From assembly GCA_944384535.1 (NCBI GenBank), contig CALWTS010000031.1, forward strand, positions 1 to 64,000: 64,000 nt of DNA, in the 5' to 3' direction. The notes under the pieces are model-generated. The model searched no databases and was not told where the DNA came from. It was given only the letters and a program-made list of their open reading frames with translations. Below are positions 46,937 through 56,162 of this stretch, one piece after another. The stretch comes from an uncultured Clostridia bacterium. Lineage in GTDB: Bacteria > Bacillota > Clostridia > Christensenellales > UBA1242. The position numbers and the translations under genes were made by a program. The stretch's first letter is position 1. Each line of letters starts with the position of its first letter.

Positions 46937-47887
46937 TTAATCTTCGTCCTTACGAAGAGAAAGTCCATAACTTTCAAGTTTTGCGATAACCTCATCAATT
47001 GATTTAATACCAAGATTTTTAACCTTAAGCATATCACCTCTTGTTTTCTTTGTGAGGTCCTCAACAGTGTTGATTCCTGCTCTCTTTAAACAATTATATG
47101 AACGAACAGAAAGATCCATCTCTTCTATAGGAAGTTCCATTAATTTAACTTGTTTGTCTTCTTCTCTTGAAACTAAAATATCTGTATTTGCCATTTGAGC
47201 ACAAAGTTCTACAAAAAGGTTTACATGTTCCATTATAATTTTTCCAGCAAGTGAAACAATTTCTCTTGCAGAAGTAGTCCCATCTGTTTCTACTTCTAAA
47301 GTTAATTTATCATAGTTAACACTTTGCCCAACACGTGTACTTTCTACATTAAAATTAACTTTTTTAACAGGTGAAAATAAAGAATCCATTGCAATGTAAT
47401 CAATATCATCAAATCTTTCTTTATTAACATTGTTAGGAACATATCCTCTTCCATTTCCAATCATTAAATCTAAATCTAAAACAGCTCCCTCATCCATAGT
47501 ACATATATGAAGATCTGGATTTAAAATTTCAACATCAGAATTTGCTTCAAAATCTTTTGCAGTAACTTCTCCTTCTCCACTTTTTCTTAAGTGTAAATAA
47601 GTTACAAAATCACTATTAGAATTGTTACATTTTACAGCCAATGTTTTCAAATTCAATATAATATCAACAACGTCTTCAGTAACTCCTCTAATTGTAGAAA
47701 ACTCATGAGCAACACCAGCAATTCTTACTGCAATAGCAGCAGATCCTGGGAGAGAAGATAAAAGAGTTCTTCTCATTGCATTTCCAAGAGTAATGCCATA
47801 CCCCTTTTCAAGTGGTTCAACAATAAATCTTGCAAAAGCACCATTGTCTGTTTCTTCACAAGTAATTTTTGGTCTTTCCATTTCCAT
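46937..47887 (-). CDS. rpoA: DNA-directed RNA polymerase subunit alpha
   Basis: 316 residues. The N-terminal domain dimerises and assembles RNA polymerase (FIVEPLEKGYGITLGNAMRRTLLSSLPG near 25; KLTLEVETDG near 195). The C-terminal domain (SVRSYNCLKRAGINTVEDL; MLKVKNLGIKSIDEV) binds UP elements and activators. GGAGG 9 bases before the start. Between rpsD and rplQ in the alpha operon. Confidence 0.98.
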   Translation of the reverse strand: MEMERPKITCEETDNGAFARFIVEPLEKGYGITLGNAMRRTLLSSLPGSAAIAVRIAGVAHEFSTIRGVTEDVVDIILNLKTLAVKCNNSNSDFVTYLHLRKSGEGEVTAKDFEANSDVEILNPDLHICTMDEGAVLDLDLMIGNGRGYVPNNVNKERFDDIDYIAMDSLFSPVKKVNFNVESTRVGQSVNYDKLTLEVETDGTTSAREIVSLAGKIIMEHVNLFVELCAQMANTDILVSREEDKQVKLMELPIEEMDLSVRSYNCLKRAGINTVEDLTKKTRGDMLKVKNLGIKSIDEVIAKLESYGLSLRKDED

Positions 47888-47907
47888 AATAATATTCCTC
47901 CGTTATA

Positions 47908-48534
47908 CTATCTTGAATACAACTCAACGATTAATTGTTCTCTGATATCAGTATCAATATCTTCTCTTGTTGGAAGATTTTCTATTTTTCCACTAAGTGA
48001 ATTAGTATCAAAAGTTAACCATTTAGGCATAACAACTTTGCTACCTTTCAAATCTTTGAACATCTCATTGCTTTGTTTATTTTCTTTGATTGCAATAACA
48101 TCACCAACTTTAACACTATAAGAAGGAATATTAACTCTTTTTCCATTAACAGTGATAAGTCCATGGTTTACTATTTGACGAGCTTGTTTACGACTTCTAC
48201 CTATTCCCATTCTGTAAACAACATTGTCAAGTCTTTTTTCAATACTAATAAGCATTTGTTCACCAGTAGCACCTTCTACTTTACGAGCTTTTTCATAGTA
48301 TTCTCTAAATTGTTTTTCTAAAATCCCATACATTCTTTTTACTTTTTGTTTTTCACGTAATTGAGTGCCGTACTCAGAGAAGGCTACTCTTCTCTTTGAA
48401 TTGCCATGTTGTCCAGGAATAACTGGTCTTCTTTCCATAGCACATTTTTTAGTTGTACATCTCTCTCCTTTAAGAAAAAGCTTACAACCTTCACGTCTAC
48501 ATTGACGGCAATCAGGTTCTATAGTTCTTGCCAT
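47908..48534 (-). CDS. rpsD: 30S ribosomal protein S4
   Basis: 208 residues. Primary 16S rRNA binder and assembly initiator. The N-terminus keeps the zinc form: CRQCRREGC followed by a cysteine at CTTKKC. S4 RNA-binding motif MGIGRSRKQARQIVNHGLITVNG near residue 100. In Firmicutes S4 often represses its own synthesis; no separate leader is visible here. Confidence 0.97.
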   Translation of the reverse strand: MARTIEPDCRQCRREGCKLFLKGERCTTKKCAMERRPVIPGQHGNSKRRVAFSEYGTQLREKQKVKRMYGILEKQFREYYEKARKVEGATGEQMLISIEKRLDNVVYRMGIGRSRKQARQIVNHGLITVNGKRVNIPSYSVKVGDVIAIKENKQSNEMFKDLKGSKVVMPKWLTFDTNSLSGKIENLPTREDIDTDIREQLIVELYSR

Positions 48535-48549
48535 TTTGCACTTCTCCTT

Positions 48550-48945
48550 TTAAACTCTTCTTACTTTAGGAGGTCTGCAACCGTTATGAGCGATTGGCGA
48601 AACATCCTTTATCATAGTAACATTGATGTCGCAATTTTGGATAGAACGGATAGCTAGTTCTCTACCAGCACCAGGTCCTTTTACAAAAACATCAACTGAT
48701 TTTATACCATGTTCTTTAGCGACTTTTGCAGCGTCTTCAACGCATGATTGAGCAGCAAATGGAGTGCTCTTTTTAGAACCTTTAAGTCCTAATTTACCTG
48801 ATGAGCACCAAGAAATAACGTTACCATCACAATCAGTAAAACTTACAATAGTGTTGTTAAAAGAAGTTTTAATATGAACTTGACCAGCTGTTATATTTTT
48901 GCTAACTCTTTTTTTAGTTGTTTTTTTAGTTGTTTTTGTTGCCAT
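48550..48945 (-). CDS. rpsK: 30S ribosomal protein S11
   Basis: 131 residues. Platform protein contacting the E-site region of 16S r[23 protein letters not shown] near residue 24 and [10 protein letters not shown] at the C-terminus. The first ~15 residues are a Lys/Thr tail. 15 bases upstream of rpsD. Confidence 0.98.
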   Translation of the reverse strand: MATKTTKKTTKKRVSKNITAGQVHIKTSFNNTIVSFTDCDGNVISWCSSGKLGLKGSKKSTPFAAQSCVEDAAKVAKEHGIKSVDVFVKGPGAGRELAIRSIQNCDINVTMIKDVSPIAHNGCRPPKVRRV

Positions 48946-48955
48946 TTATCTCTCC

Positions 48956-49333
48956 TTATTTACCCTTCTTAGCACTACCAGCGACAACTTTTCTTGGACC
49001 TTTTCTAGTTCTAGCATTATTTCTAGTATTTTGTCCTCTTACAGGAAGTCCTTTACGATGACGAACACCACGGTAGCAACCTATTTCAGTAAGTTTTTTA
49101 ATATCCATGTCGACTTTTTTACGAAGTTCACCTTCAACTATAATATTATGTTCAATATAGTTACGAAGTTTAGCAACTTGTTCATCTGTAAGATCTTTGA
49201 CTCTTATATCAGCACTTACACCAGTTGCTTCACAAATTTTGTTAGAAGTAACTCTACCTATACCATATATATAAGTAAGTCCTAATTCTAATCTTTTTTC
49301 TCTGGGTAAATCTACACCAGCAATTCTTGCCAT
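48956..49333 (-). CDS. rpsM: 30S ribosomal protein S13
   Basis: 125 residues. Head protein that contacts the P-site tRNA and forms bridges to 50[21 protein letters not shown] at the start, the HhH-like segment, [20 protein letters not shown] near 84 and the basic C-terminal tail. 10 bases before rpsK. Confidence 0.98.
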   Translation of the reverse strand: MARIAGVDLPREKRLELGLTYIYGIGRVTSNKICEATGVSADIRVKDLTDEQVAKLRNYIEHNIIVEGELRKKVDMDIKKLTEIGCYRGVRHRKGLPVRGQNTRNNARTRKGPRKVVAGSAKKGK

Positions 49334-49357
49334 TTAATTATCCTCCAATTTTTAATT

Positions 49358-49474
49358 TTAGCCTTGTACTTGTTTATGTTTAGCGCTTTTAGAGCAGATG
49401 ACCATAACTTTACCATCTCTCTTAATAACTCTACACTTATCACAAATTGGCTTTACAGATGCTCTAACTTTCAT
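49358..49474 (-). CDS. rpmJ: 50S ribosomal protein L36
   Basis: 38 residues: [20 protein letters not shown] at the start, ending AKHKQVQG. The zinc ribbon is complete with Cys11, Cys14, Cys27 and His33, so this is the zinc-containing type. Lies between infA and rpsM as in other Firmicutes. Confidence 0.97.
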   Translation of the reverse strand: MKVRASVKPICDKCRVIKRDGKVMVICSKSAKHKQVQG

Positions 49475-49488
49475 AATGTCTCCTTTAA

Positions 49489-49713
49489 TTAGATGCCCTT
49501 TTCTCTCCAAGTAATACGTCCTTTGGTAAGGTCATAAGGGCTCATTTCTACTTTGACTTTATCTCCTTCTAGAACCTTAATGTAATTTTTTCTAAGTTTC
49601 CCCGAAAGATAGGTAATGATTTCATGACCATTAGATAGACGAACTCTAAAAGTTGTGTTTGGAAGAACTTCCACAACAACTCCTTCAAATTCAATTACAT
49701 CTTCTTTAGACAT
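49489..49713 (-). CDS. infA: Translation initiation factor IF-1
   Basis: 74 residues from ATG 49713, with GGAG 5 bases upstream; a GTG two codons earlier is rejected because it overlaps the RBS. OB-fold protein that blocks the A site during initiation: [36 protein letters not shown] and [10 protein letters not shown]. Its start overlaps the end of the KOW gene by 8 bases, indicating translational coupling. Confidence 0.98.
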   Translation of the reverse strand: MSKEDVIEFEGVVVEVLPNTTFRVRLSNGHEIITYLSGKLRKNYIKVLEGDKVKVEMSPYDLTKGRITWREKGI

Positions 49714-49966
49714 GTTCACTCCTTTTTTTTGATAAAAATTTTCGTATTAAAGCGTTAACTCTTTCGTTTTTATCTAAAACTTGAGTTTCGCTCAAAGCTT
49801 CAGTTCCATATAGTTTGATATGTTTAAAGCTCTTTTTTTTTGGCTTGTTTACTTTAAGCCTTTTACCATCTGATAAATAAGCGTATTTATCATCAAGTTT
49901 GACAATAACGAATAATTGTCCTTTTTCTTTTCCAGCAGTTGCGATAGCAACATCTCCTATTTTCAT
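49706..49966 (-). CDS. KOW-domain RNA-binding protein (L14e-like)
   Basis: 86 residues from ATG 49966, with AGAGGT upstream; the longer upstream frame lies inside map and is rejected. An N-terminal KOW/SH3-like barrel ([20 protein letters not shown] ... [20 protein letters not shown]) then a basic tail. Clostridia commonly have this small gene between map and infA; it resembles archaeal/eukaryotic L14e and is assumed to bind RNA or the ribosome. Its 3' end carries the infA RBS. Confidence 0.88.
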   Translation of the reverse strand: MKIGDVAIATAGKEKGQLFVIVKLDDKYAYLSDGKRLKVNKPKKKSFKHIKLYGTEALSETQVLDKNERVNALIRKFLSKKRSEHV

Positions 49967-49976
49967 AGATACCTCT

Positions 49977-50720
49977 TTATAAGGTGAAAATTTCAACTCC
50001 ATCTTTTGTAACATGGACTGTATTTTCATAATGTGCCGAGCATTTGCCATCTCTAGTAACAACTCCCCAGCCATCTTCTACCAACCAAACTTCTTTTTGT
50101 CCCATGTTAATCATAGGTTCAATAGCAAGGCAGGCATTTTCTGTTATTATTGGACCATCAGTCACTTTTCCATAATTAGGAACATTAGGAGGTTCATGCA
50201 TATTTTTTCCTATGCCATGACCAACAAGTTCTCTTACGACAGAAAAACCATTTTTTTCCGCATGTTGTTGTATAGCATGAGATACTTCCCCTAATCTATG
50301 ACCAATTTTTAGGTACTTTATACCCTCAAAAAAACATTGTTTGGTAACTTCTATAAGTTTTGCTTTTTCGTCAGATATTTTCCCCACAGGAAAAGTCCTT
50401 GTAGCATCACCGTGATATCCCTTGTAATTAACAACTAAATCGATGCTTACAATATCTCCTTCTTTTAGGACACAATCATAACTTGGAATTCCATGAACTA
50501 CCATCTCATTTACAGAAGAACAGATAGTTGCAGGATATCCTTCATACCCTTTGCAGGCAGGGCTTGCACCACTATCAATTATAAACTTTTCAACTAAAAT
50601 GTCAAGTTCTTTAGTCGAAACACCAGGTTTTATAAGAGTTTCACAATAGTTCAAAGCATCTCTTGTTATTTGCCCAGCTTTCTTCATCAAAACTATTTCA
50701 GAAGGATTTAAATTATTCAA
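49977..50720 (-). CDS. map: Methionine aminopeptidase, type I
   Basis: 247 residues, TTG start at 50720 overlapping the adk stop (TTGA), with GGAGG 7 bases upstream. Removes N-terminal methionine from new proteins using two metal ions. Ligands are visible: SIDLVVNYKGYHGDATRTF (two Asp) near 92-107, VGHGIGKNMHEPPNVPNYG (His) near 165, ACLAIEPMI (Glu) near 197 and the last Glu in HYENTVHV near 231. 10 bases before the KOW gene. Confidence 0.97.
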   Translation of the reverse strand: MNNLNPSEIVLMKKAGQITRDALNYCETLIKPGVSTKELDILVEKFIIDSGASPACKGYEGYPATICSSVNEMVVHGIPSYDCVLKEGDIVSIDLVVNYKGYHGDATRTFPVGKISDEKAKLIEVTKQCFFEGIKYLKIGHRLGEVSHAIQQHAEKNGFSVVRELVGHGIGKNMHEPPNVPNYGKVTDGPIITENACLAIEPMINMGQKEVWLVEDGWGVVTRDGKCSAHYENTVHVTKDGVEIFTL

Positions 50721-51346
50721 TTTTTATCCTCCAAATCTTGAAGAAAAGTTTTAACTTTTGCATAAGTTTCTATTGGTGAACCAGCACTAGAAACCATAAA
50801 TAGTTTTTCACTGTAGAAGTTTATGAGTGGTGCTGTGTTTTTTTCATAAACTTCCAGACGATTTTTAATAGTTTCAGGTTTATCGTCATCACGCTGAATT
50901 AATTTTGTGGCACATTTTTCACAACTTTCTTTTTTATATGTTGTTGTATTATAAATTTCGCCACAATTAGGACAAGTCCTTCTAGATGACAATCTTTCAA
51001 CAATAACATCATTAGAAAGATTCACTAAAATAACTATGTCTATATCAGATATATTTTGAAGTTCTATTGCTTGCTTTATTGTCCTTGGAAAACCATCTAA
51101 AATAAATCCTTTTTCACAATCTGGTTTAGAAATTCTATCTTTCATAATTTGAATAGTAACTTCATCTGGCACTAATGCTCCACTTTTCATAATTTCCTTT
51201 ACTTTGTTAGCTAAAGGACTTTCAGTTTTTACAATTTCCCGGAATAAATCTCCTGTTGAAATTTGTGGAATCGAAAAATCTTTTGTAATCTGTTTAGCTA
51301 AAGTTCCTTTTCCGCTACCAGGAGCTCCTAAAAGAATTATTTTCAT
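50717..51346 (-). CDS. adk: Adenylate kinase
   Basis: 209 residues, slightly short. Interconverts ATP+AMP and 2 ADP. P-loop GAPGSGKGTLAKQI at residues 7-20, ISTGDLFRE near 31, DGFPRTIKQA near 84, and a zinc-binding LID with CPNC and CEKC 18 residues apart, as in Gram-positive enzymes. RBS AAGGAG. 4-base overlap with map; separated from secY by 134 bases holding a hairpin. Confidence 0.97.
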   Translation of the reverse strand: MKIILLGAPGSGKGTLAKQITKDFSIPQISTGDLFREIVKTESPLANKVKEIMKSGALVPDEVTIQIMKDRISKPDCEKGFILDGFPRTIKQAIELQNISDIDIVILVNLSNDVIVERLSSRRTCPNCGEIYNTTTYKKESCEKCATKLIQRDDDKPETIKNRLEVYEKNTAPLINFYSEKLFMVSSAGSPIETYAKVKTFLQDLEDKN

Positions 51347-51410
51347 ACGTTCTCCTTATATCTGATTTTGTGAATTTTAATAATTTTATTTATTAAAACC
51401 ACTATTGCTT

Positions 51411-51434
51411 CAATGGAGAATTTCTTCTCCATTG
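51411..51434 (-). promoter_or_regulatory. 10-bp hairpin in the secY-adk gap
   Basis: On the minus strand CAATGGAGAA - GAAA - TTCTCCATTG: a perfect ten-pair stem closed by a GAAA (GNRA-type) loop, 46 bases after the secY stop. No T-run follows, so it does not look like an ordinary terminator. It contains a sequestered GGAG and ATG. Possible RNA stability, attenuation or protein-binding element. Confidence 0.6.
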
Positions 51435-51480
51435 TTTAAGCCTTTGTGTATGTTTTTATTAAATAGTTCTGAATCAATTT

Positions 51481-52770
51481 TTAATTACTTAAAAAACCTT
51501 TATGATTTCTAACAAACATTTGAGCAGAAAGTTGTTTTTCAAGTTCTAAAGCAACTGAAACTACAATCATTAATCCAGTTGCACTAAAAGCATTAATAAG
51601 AATTGATGCTCCAGACACATCACCAATTGCCTTAAAAGCAAGAGATGGGATAAGAGCAATAATTGCAAGGAACATTGCTCCAAACATCGTAATTCTATTA
51701 GATATTTTACCTAAATGTTCTGCGGTTGGTTTTCCTGCTCTAATACCAGGAATGAATCCACCTTGTTGCTGAATTCTCTTACTTACATCTTCTGGATTAA
51801 AAGAAATCTTAGAATAAAAGAATGCAAATGCAAAAATTAAAATAGCTGTAAGAACTATATACAACCAAGAATTTGTACCCAACCAATCGCTATACCATGT
51901 AACATTTGGCCAAAAAATAGAAATTATTAATTGTGGGAATGTAATAAGCGCACTTGCAAATATTATAGGCATAACTCCAGTAGCATTAATTCTGATAGGA
52001 ATATAATTGGTTTGACCACCAAACATTTTTCTTCCTTTTACTTGCTTTGCATACTGAATTTGAACTCTTCTTTCTCCTCCATCCATAAAAACGATAAAAG
52101 CGAAAATCGCAATAACAGCCACAACAAATAAAACTAGATACCATATATAATTAATGTCAACCGTACAATATTCAATTATAGCTGAAATACTTGTTCCTGC
52201 AGAAGAAAGAATACCTACAAAAATCAGTAAACTTGTTCCATTACCAATTCCAAGATCAGTAATTCTTTCACCTATCCAAACAGTAAACATTGCACCAGCA
52301 ACCATAATTAAGACTACGCCAGTACCTACAAGCCAAGTAGGAATCCCCTCTAAGTTAGCATCTATGCTTGAAGAATATGAAGCAACGATACCAACAGCTT
52401 GAGCAATAGCTAAAACGAGAGCCGCAATACGAGTGTAAAAACTAATTTTTCTTCTTCCATCTTCACCACTTTTTGATAACCTTTCAAGAGAAGGAATTGC
52501 AACGGCAAGAAGTTGTATTACTATGGAAGCAGTGATGTAAGGTGAAACACCTAACGCTAAGACAGAACAATTTTGTAAAGCTCCACCACTAACCATATTC
52601 ATTAGTTCAAAAAAACCAAAGCCAGTGCTATTTTGAAAAATTTCATCAGTAGAGAACCCAACACAAGGAATCCAACAACCAACTCTATATACAAAAAGCA
52701 ATAGCAATGTAATCAAAATTTTATTTCTTATTTCTTTCACTTTAAATGCGTCAATAATCGTTCTAAACAT
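51481..52770 (-). CDS. secY: Preprotein translocase subunit SecY
   Basis: 429 residues, ten membrane segments. Central pore of the Sec translocon for secreted and membrane proteins, including the lipoprotein in this window. LITLLLLFVYRVGCWIPCVG near residue 20, plug-region FELMNMVSGGALQNCSVLALG near 53-73, YTRIAALVLAIAQAVG, RRVQIQYAKQVKGRK near 234 and the conserved cytoplasmic loop IPGIRAGKPTAEHL near 345. Starts one base after rplO ends (TAATG-type junction). Confidence 0.97.
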   Translation of the reverse strand: MFRTIIDAFKVKEIRNKILITLLLLFVYRVGCWIPCVGFSTDEIFQNSTGFGFFELMNMVSGGALQNCSVLALGVSPYITASIVIQLLAVAIPSLERLSKSGEDGRRKISFYTRIAALVLAIAQAVGIVASYSSSIDANLEGIPTWLVGTGVVLIMVAGAMFTVWIGERITDLGIGNGTSLLIFVGILSSAGTSISAIIEYCTVDINYIWYLVLFVVAVIAIFAFIVFMDGGERRVQIQYAKQVKGRKMFGGQTNYIPIRINATGVMPIIFASALITFPQLIISIFWPNVTWYSDWLGTNSWLYIVLTAILIFAFAFFYSKISFNPEDVSKRIQQQGGFIPGIRAGKPTAEHLGKISNRITMFGAMFLAIIALIPSLAFKAIGDVSGASILINAFSATGLMIVVSVALELEKQLSAQMFVRNHKGFLSN

Positions 52771-53216
52771 TATAACTCCTCAACTTTACCGCCAACTTTT
52801 TCTATTTTTTCTCTAGCTTGTTTACTAATTTTATTACACTTAATTGTAATAGGTTTAGTTATAACACCATCTCCTAAAACCTTAAGTCCATATTCAGAAC
52901 GTTTACCTATAAATCTTGTTTCATATAAAAGTTCTTGATCAATAACAGCATTTGCTTCAAAAGCTTCTAAATCTCCAACATTTACGCAGGCATACCTTTT
53001 AGAAAAATTCTTATTATTAAAACCACGAATAGGAACTTTTCTAATCATAGGGATATTTCCTCCCTCAAATCCAGGTCTTACTCCACCACCACTACGAGCA
53101 TTTTGACCTTTGTGACCCTTTCCACTAGTTTTTCCAATACCGCTTCCGATTCCTCTTCCAACCCTAACTTTTTTAAAAGTTGATCCTTCAGCGGGTTTTA
53201 AATTTTCAAGTTTCAT
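52770..53216 (-). CDS. rplO: 50S ribosomal protein L15
   Basis: 148 residues. MKLENLKPAEGSTFKKVRVG, SGKGHKGQNARSGGGVRPGF near 33 and the C-terminal globular domain with KVLGDGVITKPITIKCNKIS. Late-assembling 50S protein. Stop shares its last base with the secY start codon. Confidence 0.98.
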   Translation of the reverse strand: MKLENLKPAEGSTFKKVRVGRGIGSGIGKTSGKGHKGQNARSGGGVRPGFEGGNIPMIRKVPIRGFNNKNFSKRYACVNVGDLEAFEANAVIDQELLYETRFIGKRSEYGLKVLGDGVITKPITIKCNKISKQAREKIEKVGGKVEEL

Positions 53217-53226
53217 TGTGGCCCTC

Positions 53227-53421
53227 CTATTTAACTTCTTCCACTTTTACAAGATGAGCCACGTGGTGAAGGCTTCCTCTTATAGAATCGTTATCAGGAA
53301 GAATTTTTGTTTGATTAAGTTTTTTAAGTCCTAAAGCTTCGATTATTTTTGCTTGTTTAGCATTATAACCAATACAACTTTTAACCCAAGTAACTTTAAG
53401 CATTTTTTCTTTCTTTGCCAT
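53227..53421 (-). CDS. rpmD: 50S ribosomal protein L30
   Basis: 64 residues. LKVTWVKSCIGYNAKQAKII and the conserved SIRGSLHHVAHLVKVEEV end. Normal position between rpsE and rplO, ten bases from each. Confidence 0.97.
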   Translation of the reverse strand: MAKKEKMLKVTWVKSCIGYNAKQAKIIEALGLKKLNQTKILPDNDSIRGSLHHVAHLVKVEEVK

Positions 53422-53431
53422 GTTGTCCTCC

Positions 53432-54043
53432 TTAGATTTCCTCTACGCTTTTGCCACGACGTCTAGCAATTTCTTCTTTAGTTTTTAAACTAAGAAGTCC
53501 AGCCATAGTAGCTTTTACGCAGTTAATTTTATTTGAAGACCCATGAATTTTTGTAACAATATTTTTAATTCCTGCTAATTCAATAACTGCACGGGCAGAA
53601 CCACCTGCAATAACACCAGTTCCTTCTGGAGCTGGTAACAAAAGAATATTTGTTGCAGAGAATTTACCTATATTTTCATGTGGAATAGTTCCATTGACAA
53701 TAGGAACAACTTTTGCATTTCTTTTTGCGATTGTTGTTGCCTTTTCTATAGCAGAACTTACATCTTTACTCTTTCCGATACCAAGACCAACTCTACCCTT
53801 ACCATCACCAACTACGACAAGAGCCGAGAAACGAAGAGTTCTACCACCTTTAACAACTTTTGTAACACGTCTAACAGAAACTACACGTTTATCAAATTCG
53901 CTTGTTTCTTTTTTAGGTGCTCTTTCTTTTCTGTCACCCTTAACTTTAGCAGAGAAGTTCTTCTTTCCTTTAGGTGCAGTATTTTCAGAAGCAGCATTTT
54001 CAGCGTTAACATTTTCTACGTTGATTTGTTCGTTTTCTGACAT
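53432..54043 (-). CDS. rpsE: 30S ribosomal protein S5, N-terminal extension
   Basis: 203 residues, about 35-40 longer than typical. Residues ~1-47 are an Asn/Glu/Ala-rich then Lys-rich extension ([19 protein letters not shown]) of low complexity. The S5 core then begins: [38 protein letters not shown] near 83, IPHENIGKF near 120 and [18 protein letters not shown] near 143. S5 contributes to decoding accuracy. Confidence 0.97.
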   Translation of the reverse strand: MSENEQINVENVNAENAASENTAPKGKKNFSAKVKGDRKERAPKKETSEFDKRVVSVRRVTKVVKGGRTLRFSALVVVGDGKGRVGLGIGKSKDVSSAIEKATTIAKRNAKVVPIVNGTIPHENIGKFSATNILLLPAPEGTGVIAGGSARAVIELAGIKNIVTKIHGSSNKINCVKATMAGLLSLKTKEEIARRRGKSVEEI

Positions 54044-54052
54044 GATATCCTC

Positions 54053-54421
54053 CTAAAACTTAAGTCCAGCTTCTCTGGCACCATCAGCCAAAGCCTGAAC
54101 ACGACCGATATAAATATAACCACCTCTGTCAAAAACAACTTCTGGAATTTTTTTATCTATTGCTCTTTTTGCAAGAACTTGACCAACAAGTTTTGCTTGT
54201 TCTGATTTAGATTTTCCTTTAAGTTGTCCTTTAACCTCAGAATCAAGTGTAGAACAAGATACAAGAGTAACTCCCTTTTGGTCATCGATAATTTGAGCAT
54301 AAATTTGACTTAAACTTCTGTAAACACAAAGACGAGGTCTTTCACTAGTTCCTGAAATTTTAGTTCTTACTCTTTTATGACGAACAAGTCTTTCTTTATT
54401 TTTATCACTTTTGTTTATCAT
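54053..54421 (-). CDS. rplR: 50S ribosomal protein L18
   Basis: 122 residues. Binds 5S r[23 protein letters not shown] near residue 14, [15 protein letters not shown] and the end [20 protein letters not shown]. Good RBS; 10 bases before rpsE. Confidence 0.97.
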   Translation of the reverse strand: MINKSDKNKERLVRHKRVRTKISGTSERPRLCVYRSLSQIYAQIIDDQKGVTLVSCSTLDSEVKGQLKGKSKSEQAKLVGQVLAKRAIDKKIPEVVFDRGGYIYIGRVQALADGAREAGLKF

Positions 54422-54432
54422 TGAAGTATCTC

Positions 54433-54981
54433 CTATTTCTTACCTTTACCGGCTGTTTTTCCGACTTTTCTTATAACTACTTGGTCTGCATATCTTACAC
54501 CATAACCATGATATGGCTCAACTGGTCTAACATCTTTAATGTTTGATGCAAATTGACCAACTTTTTGTCTATCAATACCAGATACAATAATATCTGTTGC
54601 TGATGGACATGTAACTTGAATATCACTAGGAATAATCATTTCAACTGGATGAGAAAATCCTAAATTCATTACAAGCTTATTTCCATTAGTGCTAGCTTTA
54701 TAACCAACACCTGAAATTTGTAAAGCTTTTTTAAAGCCCTCACTAACACCTACAACCATATTGTGAGCAAGTGCTCTATAAAGACCATGTTTAGCATTTG
54801 ATGTTGGTGTTTCTTTTGCTATTTCAAAAGAAAGATTCTGTCCATCAATGTTAACTTTAATAACATCTTCAACAGTTTGAGTTAAAGTTCCTTTTGGTCC
54901 ATTAATAGTGAGAACACCATTCTCAAATTTTGCAGTTACACCTAATGGCATAACAATTAATTCTTTACCTATTCTAGACAT
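54433..54981 (-). CDS. rplF: 50S ribosomal protein L6
   Basis: 182 residues from ATG 54981 (AAGGAGG upstream, then [12 protein letters not shown]); the frame continues upstream into rpsH and that part is rejected. Two L6 repeats; near the end [20 protein letters not shown]. Lies near the GTPase-associated centre of 50S. Confidence 0.98.
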   Translation of the reverse strand: MSRIGKELIVMPLGVTAKFENGVLTINGPKGTLTQTVEDVIKVNIDGQNLSFEIAKETPTSNAKHGLYRALAHNMVVGVSEGFKKALQISGVGYKASTNGNKLVMNLGFSHPVEMIIPSDIQVTCPSATDIIVSGIDRQKVGQFASNIKDVRPVEPYHGYGVRYADQVVIRKVGKTAGKGKK

Positions 54982-54991
54982 GATTTCCTCC

Positions 54992-55390
54992 TTACCATAC
55001 ATAAGCGAGAACTTCGCCACCTACGCCAAGTTTTCTTGCTTCTTTATCTGTAACAATTCCCTTGTTTGTAGAAATAATAGCAATTCCAAGTCCGCTTATA
55101 ACTTTTGGAAGTTTATCTTTTTGAGCATAAATACGAAGACCAGGTTTAGAAATTCTTTTAAGTCCTTGTATTACACTTTCGCCAGTTTCATCATACTTTA
55201 AAGTTACGATAATGTTTTTATGTCCATTATCAGAAACTTCTTCATAAGATGCAATATAACCTTCATCAAGAAGGATTTTAGCGATAGCACGTTTTTCATT
55301 AGATGCAGGAACGCTTACACTTTCATGCTTAACTTGTAAAGCATTACGAATTCTTGTGAGCATATCTGCGATTGGATCTGTGATTAACAT
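54992..55390 (-). CDS. rpsH: 30S ribosomal protein S8
   Basis: 132 residues. Central-domain 16S binder. [20 protein letters not shown] at the start and [20 protein letters not shown] near 100, ending GGEVLAYVW. In E. coli S8 is the translational repressor of the spc operon; whether that holds here is not shown. Confidence 0.98.
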   Translation of the reverse strand: MLITDPIADMLTRIRNALQVKHESVSVPASNEKRAIAKILLDEGYIASYEEVSDNGHKNIIVTLKYDETGESVIQGLKRISKPGLRIYAQKDKLPKVISGLGIAIISTNKGIVTDKEARKLGVGGEVLAYVW

Positions 55391-55404
55391 TTTTTCCTCC
55401 TTAA

Positions 55405-55590
55405 TTACCAGCTTGACTTTCTAACACCAGGAATTTCTCCTTTGTTAGCAAGTTCACGGAAGCAAACTCTGCAAATTCCATATTTTCTAAGAACTGCATG
55501 AGGTCTTCCACAAATTGAGCATCTTGTGTACTCGCGAGTTTTATACTTTTGTGTTCTTTTTTGTTTTTCAACTAATGCTTTCTTTGCCAT
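55405..55590 (-). CDS. rpsZ: 30S ribosomal protein S14, zinc type
   Basis: 61 residues, the short zinc-containing S14: CSIC near residue 21 and CRVC near 36 form the CxxC-x12-CxxC ribbon. [20 protein letters not shown] is the classic C-terminal signature. Confidence 0.97.
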   Translation of the reverse strand: MAKKALVEKQKRTQKYKTREYTRCSICGRPHAVLRKYGICRVCFRELANKGEIPGVRKSSW

Positions 55591-55601
55591 AACTTTAACT
55601 C

Positions 55602-56153
55602 CTATTTAGCAAAAGGCAATCCAAGTGCCTTAAGCAAAGCTTTTGCTTCTTCGTTGGTCTTAGCTGTAGTTACAAAAGTAATGTCAAAACCTCTGATTTT
55701 TTCGACTTTTTCATAAACAATTTCAGGGAATATAAGTTGTTCTTTAATTCCCATAGAGTAATTCCCTTTTCCATCAAAAGATTTATCAGAAATTCCTCTA
55801 AAGTCTCTTACTTTAGGAAGTGCAATAGCAGTTAATTTATCAAAAAATTCATACATTCTTTCTCCTCTAAGAGTAACTTTTGCACCAATTTTTTGTCCTT
55901 CTCTCAACCCAAAGTTAGAAATTGATTTTTTTGCTGTTGTAACAACAGGTTTTTGTCCTGAAATAACCGCAAGTTCTTCAACAGCTATATTAAAACTTTT
56001 TGAATTTCCTTTAACTTCTCCAAGTCCCATGTTAAGAACTATTTTAACAAGTTTAGGAACTTCATTTACATTTTTATAACCAAATTCTTGTATAAGAGCA
56101 GGAACAACTTCTTTCTTGTATTTTTCTAAAATTCTATTTTGTTCTTTTGCCAT
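55602..56153 (-). CDS. rplE: 50S ribosomal protein L5
   Basis: 183 residues. Binds 5S rRNA and contacts P-site t[23 protein letters not shown] near 29, [20 protein letters not shown] near 71 and [20 protein letters not shown] near 144. Ten bases after rplX. Confidence 0.98.
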   Translation of the reverse strand: MAKEQNRILEKYKKEVVPALIQEFGYKNVNEVPKLVKIVLNMGLGEVKGNSKSFNIAVEELAVISGQKPVVTTAKKSISNFGLREGQKIGAKVTLRGERMYEFFDKLTAIALPKVRDFRGISDKSFDGKGNYSMGIKEQLIFPEIVYEKVEKIRGFDITFVTTAKTNEEAKALLKALGLPFAK

Positions 56154-56162
56154 TTTTTACTC

